A stretch of 64,000 bases of DNA from Pestalotiopsis fici W106-1. Lineage: Eukaryota > Ascomycota > Sordariomycetes > Amphisphaeriales > Sporocadaceae. The notes under the pieces were generated by a model that was not told the DNA's origin, searched no databases, and saw nothing but the letters and a program-made list of their open reading frames with translations. This document shows, one piece after another, positions 43,252 through 56,559 of this stretch. Made by a program: the position numbers and the translations under genes. The number at the start of each line of letters is the position of its first letter. Within the stretch, counting starts at the first letter, position 1. Location: the NCBI RefSeq assembly GCF_000516985.1, contig NW_006917093.1, positions 2,728,001 through 2,792,000 on the forward strand, in the 5' to 3' direction.

Positions 43252-46016
43252 ATGAGGATGACTCGGGCTCTTCGTGCTCTTCCCTTCATTTCAGTCTTTT
43301 CTCGTGCTTTCAGTTTGGCAGTGACCAATTCGACTGGTGCATTTCCAAACACGACGTCGCCCGACCCAGCAGCAACATCTCTTCCATATAATCCAATTCT
43401 GGCAAATGGCGCAGGTGAGTTCCCTACTATACGCGCCACTTGTAGTGATAATGTCAAGGTTTTTGGTACTAATTTCCGTCGCAGTTGATCTTGGTATCGC
43501 TCAAGCCGCGTACGACAAGGCCACTGCCTTCGTCGCTGGTCTGAGCAATGATCAGAAAATCACAATCATTGGCGGCGGTAGTCTGGAAGGCAATGCAACT
43601 TGGACCACGCTGCAGCTCAGAGATGGAGAATCTGGAGTGAACCTCCAATTCTACGTCTCTGGTTTTAGCATGGTCAATGCCCTGACCATGACCTGGAACC
43701 GGGACCTCTACGCCGCGCAATTCAAAGCAGTGGGAGAAGAGTTTTATGCCTGTAAGTCGTCTCAGAAGAATCCCTGTCAGACATGATAATGACATCGATG
43801 CAGTGGGTTTTCAAGTTGTTGACGGCCCATTACCCGGAGCACTGGGCAGAGTTCCTTGGGGTGGTAGACAACCCGAGGGCTTCTCCCCAGACCCTTACCT
43901 GACGGGTATTGCTCTTGGTCAAGGAATAGCCGCCATGAACTCGGCAGGAGTAATAGCAGGTAAGTCTGGCTGTCCCCATGTACTGCGACAACTACAATGT
44001 AACTCCGACTAATCTACGTCGACGATTATAGGAGCCCGTCACTTGCTTCTCAACGAACAGGAGACGCACCGCATGTCTCAAGGACCAATCATTCCTAATT
44101 ATTCTTCCAACGCCGACGACAAAACCATCATGGAACTCTACCTCTGGCCATGGGGAGACGGTGTCCAGGCAGGCTTGATGGCCGCCATGTGTGGCATGAA
44201 CCGCGTAAATGGGACGCAATCTTGCGAGAACAATGACGTGCCCGCTGGGTATCTCAAGACTAAGCTAGGCTTTGCCGGTTTCGTGTACCCAGATGTCAAC
44301 TCCCAATTCACCGCATTCGGTTCGGCCAATGCTGGTGTCGACTTGGGATCTTCTCGACTTTGGAGCCAACGTGTCATTACTGAAGGACTTGCCAATGGTG
44401 ACCTGACCCAGGAGCGCCTCGACGACATGGCCGTGCGCAACGTCCTGGGGTACTTCTTCGTCGGTCTGGACAATGGCCTGCAACCGTCAACGGTGTCTTC
44501 AGAGACGGAGTGGCGTGGCAACATTCGCGGTAATCATTCTGCTATTATCAGACAAGTGGGCGACGAGGCAATCGTTCTACTGAAGAACAGCAACGCGACT
44601 GGGCTTGGACTGCCTTTGAAGAAGCCAAAGACCATGTCTCTCTATGGATCCCATGCTGGCCCTGCCTTGGCCGGACCGAATGTCGCCTTCAACCCCATTT
44701 CGGGACCAGCCGAGGTTTTCGAGGGTCACCTTGCTGGCAGCACTGGATCCGGTCAACTTTCACTTCCATATTTGGTGACTCCTCTCCACGCTCTGACTGA
44801 ACGCGCCATCAAGGATAACAGCATGAGTAAGTGTTTGCCTGCTTGAGTTCTGTGTGTTCATCTACTCATCGATTCTACAGTTTGGTGGATTCTGAACAAC
44901 ACTTACACCTCCAGGGATCCTTTTGGTCCTTTTGTATCTAATGTCACCGATGCTGATCCTCCGGGCGGCGGCGGCGACGGTGACGGAGGCGGTGTCGGCG
45001 TACCGGGAGCTGGCCACTTTGGCGGCGGAACAGGCAATACCCCGTCCTTCAAGAGCTACGCAGAGAACTCGGAGGTGTGCCTCGTCTTTGTCAATGCGGA
45101 TTCTGGCGAGGGAACAGATCGCACAACACTCACCAACCCCGTGCCGGACAAGATGGTCACAACCATTGCAGACAATTGCAACAACACTGTCGTGGTCGTC
45201 AATACGGCCGGTCCGCGAATCCTTGAGGCGTGGATCGACCACCCCAACGTCACTGCCGTCCTCTACTCTGGCCTCCTAGGACAAAACTCGGGTCAATCGA
45301 TTGCTGGTAAGTCGAGTGTCGCCCACGATATGGTCCTCGTCGGCACAAATATTGAGACTGACGCTTGAATAGACGTTCTTTATGGTGATGTCAACCCAAG
45401 CGGCAAACTTGCACACACCATTGCCCTAAAAGAAGAAGATTACCCAGCACGCGTATGCGAAGCCGCCGCTTGCAATTTTACCGAGGGCGTATACATTGAT
45501 TACCGTTGGTTTGACCAAAATAACCTCTCGGTCCGGTACCCCTTTGGGTACGGCCTCAGCTACACCGAGTTCGACTACAGTGTCGCCTCGGCCGAGATCA
45601 CCAACGGGACCGCGTTCCTCTACAAGTACCCCACGGGCAGCTTTGGACTCGGCGGCGAAGTCGACCTGTGGGACGAGGTCATCAGTATCAGCACCACCAT
45701 CCAAAATGTTGGCGCCGTCGACGGAGCCGAGGTCGCGCAGCTCTACGTGAGCTTCCCCGCCGAGGCAGAGCAGCCCATTCAAGTCTTGAGAGGATTCGAA
45801 AAGCCCGTGATTGCGGCCGGGGAAAGTGCTGAAGTCTTTTTCGGCATTCGCCGGCGGGATCTTAGCTATTGGGATGTCGTGGCCCAAAAGTGGGCTCTGG
45901 CGGCAGGAGAGTATACCTTTTCGGTAGGGGCGAGTTCGAGGGACATTCGGGCCACTACGACGGTGACTTTGACGGCGATTGAGTACGACAGTGATCTACT
46001 ACAGATTGTACAATAA
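43252..46016 (+). CDS. Secreted glycoside hydrolase family 3, divergent active site, 6 exons
   Basis: Exons 43252-43414, 43485-43751, 43804-43959, 44032-44826, 44881-45306 and 45373-46016 give 816 aa. A hydrophobic N-terminus predicts secretion; there are many NxT/S sites. The GH3 order is clear: PLGRVPWGGRQPEGFSPDPYLTGIALGQGI, then RHLLLNEQETHRM, ADDKTIMELYLWPWGDGVQAG, GFAGFVYPDV, the (alpha/beta)6 domain with EAIVLLKN-SNATGLGLPL, and a fibronectin-III-like end (GYGLSYTEF, VSFPAEAEQPIQVLRGFEK). Typical beta-glucosidases read KHY-NEQE, DGPxGIR and GFVMSDW; here these are RHL-NEQE, DGESGVN and GFVYPDV. The nucleophile Asp is kept but neighbours differ. A Gly/Asp-rich insertion follows DPPGGGGDGDGGG. 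Beta-glucosidase or related activity is likely but not assured. Confidence 0.87.
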
Positions 46017-46242
46017 TGTCTGAGATTATTGGGTCTGGGGATGCAGAGGAAGGGTGTAATCTAGTACTGCCATTTTGTGCTTGCCTTGGATATATAACCT
46101 AGAAGGAGGTGAGGATTTACTTCTCATACTGTAATTCATTCACTCTTTGAAACCTGACTCTTGGGAAGAAAACAAAACGACATTGGCGCACAAAACATAT
46201 GCGAGTTCATTCCATGTCTTCTCAATTTTATTCGTGCTTTTC

Positions 46243-47638
46243 TCATGCTTTAGCTTTTAACACTGGACCCGTGAGTGCAAATCGCAAAGCGAGAAGGCAG
46301 CTCGCACAAATCAGAATGACACACCCCGCCCATAATTGGATGCCTATGTATTTGCCAGTCGCATTTAGAATTGCTCCTCCAATCGGCGCGCCAATCAAGG
46401 ATCCCAGGGCGTTCAATACCGAAGACATGCCTAGCCGGGTTCCCAGACGGCCCAAGTCGGACGTGAAGCTGGTCAAGACAACCGCAGGAAGCGCGACAAT
46501 GCCGCCGGAAAAGAAGCCAAAGAAGACGGCAAACGCGATGTTGCCCCAGCCGTGAGTCGTGCCAATCCACCCAAAGACAGTTATGGCCGTACACGTCACG
46601 GTGCAAAAGAGGGTCTGGACGGGTCCGAGTCGATTCGCTATGAGCGAGGGCGAAAGCCGACCCAGAATGGAGCTGGCATTCATGATGGCGACAAGATACA
46701 AGCCAATAGTCTGCCCGCCCAGGCCGTGGGCTAGTGCGAATGGCTGCATGTAGAATACGGGCGTGAAAAAGGCAATATTGCTCGAGCACAGGGCTGCGCA
46801 GTACAGGACATATGGACGCTCTCTAAAGGCCTTGAGATCGAGAAGGGAGCGTATCTTGTCCGACGGGGGTTCGCGGCGCCGCAGTACGACTACACTGATT
46901 GACAGTGTTAGGAGTGCAATGAGTCCCTTGACTCTCACGGTCCAAGCGAATCCTATCTTTGGCTGTAGCTGGGTGAAAATGACCGAGTACACGACGCCGC
47001 CAAAGCTCGAACCAGACACGACGACACCAAGAGCCAAGGCCTTGCGGTGGAAGAAATACTGCGGTATAATGGCCAGAGCGGGTATATAGAGCATCCCAGT
47101 TCCGAGCCCCGAGGTGACTGCCTGTGCCAATATCAACTGCCAGAACTGCGTACATAGACTCGTCATCATCAAGCCGAAAATGACGAAAAAGCTGCCGCAT
47201 AGTATCAGGGAGCGCAGGTATCCCTTGTCATACAACGGCCCTGAAATCACGCCGATGAAGAGCAGCAGGAATGACTGAATCGACCCAAGCCATGATATGG
47301 CAGACGGGGACATGCTTTGTAATAATTCGGTCTGATAATATGTTTGATATACACCGAATGCATTCACAAGGCCCCTAGAAGCGACGAATCAGTACGAGCG
47401 TCTCAATGATAGAGATGTATGAGATATTTGCCTACCATGAGTTCCAGTACAGGAAGAACGAGCCGACGACCTGCAGCCATGCTGTCAAACCACCATCAGG
47501 CGGTCCATCGCCCTTGACAGTTTCGTCTGTCAACTGGGGCTCTGTCTTTTGCACCTCGGATATGATACCGTCATTGAGGTCTGCAATATGAACAGCCGGA
47601 ACCTCTTCATCATTGTTTCGGCTTCGTGTGCGGTTCAT
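46243..47638 (-). CDS. MFS transporter, monocarboxylate-transporter type, 2 exons
   Basis: Exons 47638-47436 and 47374-46243 give 444 aa. The N-terminus has the fungal MCT-like signature PPDGGLTAWLQVVGSFFLYWNSWGLVNAFGVYQTYY, restored across the intron. Twelve hydrophobic helices are expected; GPLYDKGYLRSLI fits the loop 2-3 motif A region, and LGTRLGMSSVLNALGSLIGAPIGGAIL is the usual helix 10-11 region. Plasma-membrane or vacuolar symporter or facilitator. In fungi this family includes monocarboxylate-like permeases (Mch) and riboflavin or metabolite exporters, so substrate cannot be named. It converges with the GH3 gene, 226 bp between stops. Confidence 0.88.
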
Positions 47639-48391
47639 TGCATTACCCCAGACTCACGGCTTCTGTTTTTCAGAGGCAAGTCTCTGTGGTAGCCATGGGT
47701 AGGCGAAGGGGCGCCATGTTATATACCGGCAATAAAGTGGATATGAGCAACGCCATGGCTTTCTCCATTAGAAATACGGAAATTTTACCTGCAGTTTCGG
47801 GCTGGATGCAGGCAAAAGCGAGCGAGTGAGTGTGGGGATAATTGGGATATTGAAATGAGCCGGAATGACCTTGCCGACAAACACAAGTAGGAACCAGTGG
47901 AACTCACATTTCTTCTCTCGCTGAAAGAGATGGGAAAAAGGCCACCAGTAAACCAGGACTCCATTTACCCCAGATTCGTTAAAAGGTTTCCCCCCCAAAA
48001 AGCACCAACCAACCCCACCCGCGACGCCGTTGCATTTCTCTGCGATGCCGAGGTCGGCGGGCATTGACAAAAAGTATTCGCTTAGATGCTGTCATAATTA
48101 CTCGATTCAGTAGCCATCAACTGACCGGTGAGTCAACTAGTAATACGAAATTGCCGACTAGAATTGTATCATTGAAAGAGGCCAATGCAGGAAAAATAAT
48201 CGGCGGAGAGAGCCGAAGCCGACTTAAAGAGGCAACTAGAACCCGGTAAAGAATCACATGATCCGAACGTGCATTTACATGGGAAAAGTCCGAGAGATCC
48301 CACCTAGTGTTCGTTCAATATTGTTCCACAATGTTGCTAAGACAATTTGAGGTCTAGGTTTCTGAAAAACGAGGCAAGTAACCGCGGGACC
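47639..48391. other. Divergent spacer between MFS and GNAT genes
   Basis: About 750 bp with promoters for both flanking genes. No additional gene or repeat seen. Confidence 0.6.
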
Positions 48392-48913
48392 ATGGCAGCG
48401 ACCGATATTGAATTCCGCCGGCGCTCAAAAGACGATCTGCCGGCCCTGGTCGAGGCGCTAGAAGACGTCTACAGCACGGACGGCTACCCCATAGAGGGCA
48501 CAGCGACCGCGGTCTCCTTTCTCTCGCCGCCGGGTCTCGTCGCAGCATGGGTCGCCGTCCACCGCGGCCTGGTTGTGGGTCAGATAGCTGTCGTTGCCGG
48601 CGGACAGGGACACCACGCTGCAGTGCGGGCGTGGGTTGATTCCGTCGGAAGCGGCGGTGATGCCGGGGCTACAGTCGTGGCGGCGCGGTTCTTTATACGC
48701 AAATATGCCAGGGGATTCGGCCTCGGTCGTGCGCTGGTCGAAAAGACGTGCCAGTGGGCCAAGGACAATGGCAAGAGAATCGTCATTAATGTGCTCGCCA
48801 AGGATCAAGACGCCATGAAGCTCTATGAAAAGCTTGGGTTTAGACGTTTCGGCGAGGGCGAATATGAATATCATGAAGGGAAAAAAGCTACCCAATACTT
48901 TTACGTGTATTAA
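48392..48913 (+). CDS. GNAT-family N-acetyltransferase
   Basis: 173 aa, intronless. ATG 48392 is chosen over the upstream frame, which begins with a non-ATG codon. The GNAT fold is evident: an N-terminal FRRRSKDDLPALVEAL, the core strand VVAARFFIRKYARGFGLGRALVEKTCQWA whose RGFGLG matches the Q/R-x-x-G-x-G/A acetyl-CoA loop, and the C-terminal INVLAKDQDAMKLYEKLGFRRFGEGEYEY that carries the usual conserved Tyr and GF. It acetylates a small amine or protein N-terminus with acetyl-CoA; substrate unknown. The stop codon is 162 bp from that of the sugar transporter (convergent). Confidence 0.9.
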   Translation: MAATDIEFRRRSKDDLPALVEALEDVYSTDGYPIEGTATAVSFLSPPGLVAAWVAVHRGLVVGQIAVVAGGQGHHAAVRAWVDSVGSGGDAGATVVAARFFIRKYARGFGLGRALVEKTCQWAKDNGKRIVINVLAKDQDAMKLYEKLGFRRFGEGEYEYHEGKKATQYFYVY

Positions 48914-49075
48914 AACTCGACTAGATAAATCACAACCGGCCATATTTCTACCTGTAAAATCCGTAATCTCGTAGTACCTCGTGACGTCGTATGCTCATAC
49001 CTCTGTCCCATTTGTAGCTTGTTCGTCTCCAACCGAACGCCACATGATGCATTGCCTGCTCGACTCCAATCTTTT

Positions 49076-50796
49076 CTATTGTAATTGGTCACCAACTCTT
49101 TGCAAGAGAGGCGCGCGCTCTCTTGCCTCCTCGCTTCCGTCTAGGAGAACGTCACCGTACGGCATGCTCTTCCATTCGCCCTCCTTGATCTTGGCGACAG
49201 ACCAGCTGCCGACCTTTCTTGCCTCGGTAAAGAATTGTACGTTTTCTTCAAAACTTCGGTTGCCGCTCTCGGGCAGGTAGTAATAGGTCCAGATTCCAGC
49301 AAGGGCATTCGTACCCGCAAAGACGAGGTAAATGTAGTATGCCAAGTTGTTAAACATGATGGGCGTAAGGAACGTAATCGCAAAGTTTGCCAAGCCCCAG
49401 ATAATGACACTGACAGCTGCGGCTTGCGCGCGAGCAGTTGTAGGGAAGATTTCGGTCTAGAGAACAGGTCAGTCTTAATAAAAGGTTGTATTCTGAGATA
49501 CGATGCAAGAAATGTCTGCACTTACCGGTACCAGCCAGACAGTGGCCAACCATCCAATGCCAAAGGCTCCCGTGGCTACAAATAGAGAAACAATGCCAGG
49601 AATGGCAATGAGCGTCTGATCAACATGGAGATGGTCTGCGTTCATGGCCAAACCTCCAAAGAGTGCAAGCATCAAGAAACATAACGTCAAGACCACACTT
49701 CCCCAAAGTAGAAGGACTCGACGGCCCATGGCATCAATCAAGACCCATGCAAAGGTCATAAGAACAAAGTACGACAAGTAATTCGCCATGGTCAGGTTTT
49801 CAGAGGTAGCCGTGTCAAAACCGAGCAGAGAGAAAATTTGGGGTCTGCAGATCATGTTAGCAATATACAAAACTGGCGCAATAGGAAGGCATACCCATAG
49901 ACACTGACAGCACCGTAACCTGTCAGAGCTTGACAGATCTGAACCATGATGGTAATAAAAGTAGGGTGAAACTGGTCGTGGCTCGGTGTGAACATGTCCC
50001 AATAACTGACAGACTCGCCCACCTCCTCGTCGTGGCGCTTCTTTAGATCCTCGAACTGCCGATCTCCCTCCCCTTCCTCGCCATCCCCGTACTTTCCTCC
50101 GTATATCATCTCCAGTGCTTTCCTCGCATCATCGTCACGGCCGTGGTAAATGAACCAGCGAGGCGATTCGGGGAGGCTCTCGACGCAGGCCATGAGCGCA
50201 ATGGGATATACTTGCATGACGATAATGGGTATGCGCCACGCCCACTCGTTGTGCTTGCCCAGACCGCGCGTCACGCCGAGGTTGATGGCAAAGGCCATGT
50301 TGAGCCCGAAAATGTTCATCTGAAACTCTTGCGCGAGCGCCTTGCCGCGCGCCTCGTCTCGGGCGAGCTCACTGGAGTAAATGGGGATCACGGCGTCTAC
50401 GCCGCCCACCCCGAGACCCATGATGACACGGCCAACAAACATGACGTAGAGGGCGCCCTGCATGCCCTGAAGACTGGCGAGGAACATGATGAGATTGCCC
50501 AGACTCGCCGTGGCCAGACACCCAAAGATGGACTTTTTGCGGCCCCAGCGGTCGGCAATCTTGGAAAAGAGCACGGCGCCGACGGCGCAGCCCAGATAGT
50601 AGATGGACACGATCCAGCCGACGAGGGGACTGTCGGCGGAGATGCCCATGGTATCGAGGTAGTTGAAGTTGGTGTTGATGAGTGACATCATGCCCTGGTC
50701 GTACCCGTACAGCGCAATGGCCGTCGACGAGAAGAGGACAACCTGGGCGCGCTTATTGTGCCATAGCGACAGGATCTTACTCTTGGCTGTAGACAT
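49076..50796 (-). CDS. MFS sugar transporter (SP family), 3 exons
   Basis: Exons 50796-49895, 49844-49526 and 49456-49076 give 533 aa, usual for fungal hexose-type transporters. Motifs: ALYGYDQGMMSLINT in helix 1, ADRWGRKKSIFG as motif A in loop 2-3, GRVIMGLGVGG in helix 4, WAWRIPIIVMQ, VESLPESPRWFIYHGR (PESPR) after helix 6, DAMGRRVLLLWG in loop 8-9, and YYLPESGNRSFEE in place of the common PETKG. Twelve membrane helices are expected in the plasma membrane; substrate is a monosaccharide, polyol or similar. Start at ATG 50796; the upstream frame has only TTG. An acidic/basic cytoplasmic loop (GGKYGDGEEGEGD) lies between helices 6 and 7. Confidence 0.92.
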
Positions 50797-52351
50797 CTTG
50801 GCGACAGTGTTGTGTGTGTAAACTTTGAGAGTCACTGCTCGCAACTTGTATAATTATGTCAGACTTGATACAAGTCGACCAACCCGTTGTGCTGTAGGCT
50901 CAAGACGCCGTGAACGACAAGATCTTCAATGCCAATTGAGTTCCTCCCGTAAAACTCCAAGATGACCTAAAGACCAAAACCTTTTCCCACTGCAATTTTC
51001 TGGGCAATTGCAAAATATAGTACTCGCATAGCATGGCGCGAACCATGGCACAAGTAAAGAAAAACCATGGTGCATATCGATGAGTTCACGTGGACACTAT
51101 GACGGCATCAGTGGGGGTGTAGCCGTACCCAAAGTTGCCGAATCGCGTCTAGCGCCACTGCATAACATCGCGATACACGATTATAAGAAGGCATGTCGGA
51201 GATATTCAGATCGCCCGAGAACAAGATGGGTGGGTGAGGGATGAGCTTATGTGGTCAGCAACATGCTTATATAGTTGGTGCCAACTCTCTTTTCAGGCTG
51301 CCTTTTCGTTTGCCACTTACAATCGCGGGCCTGGAATGAATCTATTTAGAGTTTCAACGCGCATTTGAATCCCGGGTGCACGCTTGAACACCTGATCCCG
51401 ACCAAGTGTAGGACATTTCCAGCACGTTGGTTTTGAATGGCATTCTTGGGCGTATCTTGAATTCGAGTCTCTAAGCATAGAAATGGACTTTATACTTTGA
51501 AACGGCATTACCTACACAATTGCCATTTCAGATGCACGGTAACGCCGGCACTGCTATACCACCCATTGTTAGGTTATGTTATACGACGAAGCAAACTCAA
51601 ACAAGAAAAGGATTTTATATCCTCTTGTGTATTGCAACGTCTTGAGAAATCACTCTTTGAAATTTTGCGTGTTATATACCTGTATATTCCTGTTCTCATT
51701 CTATGCGCCAAGTAAGTTGTGCCCGTGTCGAATCAAGGCAATCGCCCAGAAACATCTGATAGGATCCTTTGGAATTTTCAGGCTGGCGTATCCTCGGGGC
51801 AATTGCTAATTTCAGTGATTGATTTCTTGTGAGCCACGATTTGTTTGCTTTGTGGCTCCCATGGCCACGAGTAGGGAACTAGAGACCTCGCAGATATGTG
51901 CGCTTCGTTGTGAAAAAGGTCACCTCGAGCCCTGAGAATCGAAATATTTTCTTATTCTTGTAATAAATAGTGGGATATGAGCCAGAAGCCGATGATTCTT
52001 CGACCATGGTCTTATTGCTTTGAGGTCGACGTTCTCGCTTGCACATTTCGGCTTCAATTGCAGGCTCAATTTGGTATCAACAAAACCAAAGACTTCAACA
52101 GAAGACCTATTGACGAAGTAGGACCAAAGAAAGACAACGTTTATTCAGATCCTGATAGATACGATTGAACTCTTGTCAAAAAAAGTATAAGAAGATCAAG
52201 TAATGCCTATAAGAATGCAACTTTGCATTCAGTGAAATATCACACTACCCTCCAGGGTCGTCTTAAATTCTGTTAACGTAGGCTTTGTCTCAAGAACATG
52301 CCGAGTTCTCAACAACAATCTTTTACTATACTATTTCAATTGCTCTGTGCT

Positions 52352-52468
52352 CCATCTCTCTCTCTCTCNNNNNNNNNNNNNNNNNNNNNNNNNNNNNNNN
52401 NNNNNNNNNNNNNNNNNNNNNNNNNNNNNNNNNNNNNNNNNNNNNNNNNNNNNNNNNNNNNNNNNNNN

Positions 52469-52545
<77 letters not shown>
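52352..52545. repeat. (TC)n microsatellite interrupted by an assembly gap
   Basis: TC repeats occur on both sides of the N run (52355-52368 and 52469-52545) and are followed by (AT)n. The true length is unknown because the gap sits inside the repeat. Confidence 0.95.
52369..52468. other. Assembly gap of 100 N
   Basis: Exactly 100 N, a conventional placeholder for a gap of unknown size, caused by the flanking (TC)n repeat. Distances across it are unreliable, and any gene inside would be missed. Confidence 0.95.
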
Positions 52546-52555
<10 letters not shown>

Positions 52556-55500
52556 GACAGTGAAGAGTATGGAGATTGGTCACGGGTCAGGGCAACAATA
52601 TTGGTTATCCAGGTTTCTTTCCCATATTCTTTATTACTAGTGATCAAGATCTATGTGATAGTGTTTCGAAAGAAACAGTGATTAACTACCTATAAGAAAC
52701 TGCCATCGGTGTCTCAATGACGTTCTTCATCTTATGCACCCAATTTCGCATGCGTTTGGATGCATAGTTCTACCTAGTTTATAGAGTTTTCCGACTGTGG
52801 TCGAGCTAAGAATAAGTCTTGTATTAAGTGTTGGCATCGATATAACTATCTAGAGTGAGAATCAATACCTCATTGAGTGTCGGAACTTCATAATACGATT
52901 CATATGCTTCTGGAATCCGCATAGCATGTTGAGGATACTGGTATGGGACTAACAAGTGCCGTTGAGGCCCGTCCACCGTTGATCGCCATGTCGAGCTGGA
53001 GCATGGACATACCTTATTTTGGTCGAGTGCTAGTCTTCCATCTCTTCGAGTGGCTAGAGTCTAGACGAAGCCATTGGTTAGTGGTTTTGCCACCCTCCGG
53101 ATCGTGACATCCGAGAATGCCCTTACATTAGATATGGATATCACGTCTGCCCTATTGCATCGTGTTATTCCACTGACCTGCCCCTAGGTCACGCCAATCA
53201 AGCACTGGCGGTCTACCGTCGGAGTAATCTAAGGGGCATTTTCTGTTATCCGCCACCAATCGACCGTCGATCAGAGCGGCCAGACTTTCCAGACCTCCTA
53301 CAAGGTATCAATGGGAGGAAGCGATCGATTACGAGATCATGCCCATGCGGCGGTGGGAGATTGAAGGGGGCATACGCAGGCTTTGAGTTTTCAGCCCAAG
53401 AGGCATACTGCAGCAAAGTCCTTCTTATGGAGACACCATCTGCAAAGCCAAGTCACCATCTCAAGACGAGAGCACACAGCACACCGTCGCTGAGGCGACG
53501 GGTACAACTCTTGGGCACAGGTGTACGTAGTAGTAGGTAAGAAAGGGTCCCCACGATGCCTTGGATTGATGGCGGTCAAGGACCGAGCTCGTGAAGAAGC
53601 TCGTTCGTCCCTTGGGATTTAGCCTCTCCACTTGGGGGTAACAGCCGCAACACCACTCAGAAAAAAAAGAAAAAAAAAAAACCTTTGTGTGGGGGGGTCG
53701 TATATCACTTTTGAGGCTAAATCCAATGAGTGCTGATACTCACCAGCTCGCCAAGACTGGCCAATGTAATTAGGCTCGTGTCTAGCCGCGGAGGCGATAT
53801 CATCTTGTCAGACCTAGCTCGAGTATATCCAGCTGCTACTGGATGATAGACTGTAGAAAGGATTTGCGATATGAAGGATATGGAGGGCTATGCTACCTTG
53901 AACCCTGCAGCGGACACTATAATGGTCGATCAGTAGCCGCAGCCAGATAAGATTATAGGTTATAGATATTCTCATTGCTCATTCGAAGCCAGAATGCTCA
54001 AGTCATTGCCTGAAAATCATGGCACGAAGGATCAATTTCTGAGCAATTATTGAGAGGGGGAGTGACCTGGCGTACAGCTCATCGAGTCACGCGGACCAAT
54101 CACTGTGCAGATGAAAAATTTAATGCAGAGGTTGGCGATTCTTGCCATTATGTTCCGAAATCTTCACCGACACTCTACACGCATATTCTCTGGACTGTTG
54201 GTTACCAGGGCCTTGTTAGCCTCTCAATATGCAATCTAGGAGAGAGAGAGAGAGAGGGAAAGAGTATACGCAGATGAGAGCGCTGATATACTAGATCAGG
54301 TATGTTTTACAAAAGAGGTTTGCCCCCTATGTAGTGCCAAGAATGTACATTCTGGTCCGATACTGTGCCCACAATATCTCAGGAGTACATGAGCTAGCCA
54401 TGATGAGCACACGTTGGTCTTTTTTTTTNTTTTTTTTTTTTTTGGGATAAGGCTCCGATATCCCAATGCTGCTCTTCTTCCTACACCGACGCGGTATCAT
54501 TCCACGGCCGTCCTGATGCGAAAAGGGTTCGTCTCTACCTCTCTGGCACTCGCTAGCTATACTATCCACTCATGGTCCACATGTAAAACCCCATCGGCTA
54601 TGCTAGCGCTCGTCATATCACCCTTGCTTGAATACGTACGACGGACGATACTCCGTGGAACAGCCCAAACGCCAGCGGCCAGCAACCCGAACTGGACTGG
54701 ACTGGCGGCTGGTGTCAAGACAGAACCAAACATTTTCCTGACTGTACATACCTCTTTCGACTGGTGGGTTCAAGCTTGCTGGCCTATGAAAGGCCAGATT
54801 CATGGGACATCTCCATCCGACTCGAGTCTCAAGTACATATACTACACCTGTGCTTCGTATGTATAGTATGGTTGGGTGCGAACTTCGGCCGGGACGTACC
54901 GCTCGCTATACTGTATTTGTACAACTGCTTGCAGAACAAGCGGTCTTGATATTACCCAGTTAGATCTCATTGGTACCTTTCTGAGACAACAATTCGCTCG
55001 TTTGTGCTGGTTAGAGGAGGGGGGAAGAGGGGAGAGAAGAAAAAAAAAATACCCCGCCCCTCTTTGCTGGCTTCTCCAGTGTCGTTGATATTGCGGGCTG
55101 CGCACGTTTTTCTCCGCATTCCAGTATAGTATGCAGTGTAATTAGTACGTAGTATAAGGAAAAAGAAATTAGATGCGGCAAGGCCTTAGACCCGAATATA
55201 CTTGCTAAGATTCACGTGGCACAGGTCATGGCGGACTACTCGCTATAATCAGTCATGGCTGTGGGAGTTGGGCAACCAAGACAAAGAGTTTCCTTGGACT
55301 CGGCATTTACATTCGACTGTGCCATTGACTAAACTCTGTCGAGTTTGTGTTGCACCGAGCCTGGCGTTGAGTCATGATGGGCGTTGTTTGAATTGATGCC
55401 CATTGAGATCGCTGCTGCAGCTGCAAGAGAGAGAGAGATTTGAGATGACCGACCATACCCCCAACGGATGAGGCGCTTTGTAGGAAATGGGACGATCCTG

Positions 55501-56530
55501 CGCGGTTAATACCTTTTCAGAAGCATCGCCGTTCTGAAATATAAATGGCTGACTCGCTTCGACGAGTCCTGTTTCAAGAACTCCTGCATGTTGGACACTA
55601 AGTAGTAGATCCATGCCTGCATGTATTTCTGCATGCGTCCTCGGTCCGTATGCTAGTCAAATTTGCAGCGTCGTTAGGTACCTAGGCAGGATCCTTCCTT
55701 GTCAGCCACCTCTGGAGTATTGTAGTATTGCTCTGTCGCTTTGAATGCATGCGAGGCTAGACACGGACGAGTGGGAAATGTTTAACGCCTGGTGCAATCG
55801 GGAGTATACTCTGTAGCGGTGCGCCAGCCGTTATTTGTGATGTAGTCTCAACCTGGATATATTCCCCAGTCCTTTGTAACCATGGACAGGTTGGCATGGA
55901 GACATATATAACGACAACCGTTAATCAGATGATCTGATAGTCGGGCCCATCGGGGTGGTGCCGCCGCTGTGCAACGTAGATGGCATGCTCGCTGCTTGCC
56001 GGCGCTGACCGCTGTCGGGACAATGCGACCGCCCGTTTCGGCATTTTTCGACGGCTTCCACATATTGAGAGGGCATTGGCCATACAGAACTCGCCAAGCG
56101 CTGTACGCAGTGAAGTAGTTCGAGAAGCGCTAATATAGTGGTCTTCTGTATGCATGCGTCCTGCGTAGTGTAATGCACCGCCAATGAGGGCCCAGTTGTA
56201 GGCCACTTTATACCCCCAGTTCTAGCAGCGACTGCGGAGATATTTGTCTATACCCTTGCGCTATGCTCGAGACACATGTTGACGATGTGGGCTTTCCCCT
56301 CGAGAGGCTCACGACGGCTTCAATCTATGCCTAGCTAGGCATGTATCGTCTAGTATAGTGAAGAGTGTGACCCGGTGCCAACCCGAATGCCCTGTCAGCC
56401 ACCATGATGTGTTGGCACGTTTTTGGCCCTTCACGAAGATGATGGGAATTTGTTTGCTGGTTGTCGTCTTCGTCGTCGCGTGACGGAGGCGGCGACCACC
56501 CCCCTTGCGGCTGAGGGCGGTGGAAAATGG

Positions 56531-56559
56531 GTAGTAGTAGTAGTAGTAGTAGTAGTAGT
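56531..56559. repeat. (GTA)n trinucleotide repeat
   Basis: Nearly ten perfect copies of GTA in non-coding DNA. Confidence 0.9.

Noticed and set aside
52690..53640. Decayed retrotransposon fragment
   Set aside because: No LTR, primer-binding site or recognisable reverse transcriptase or integrase motif could be read.
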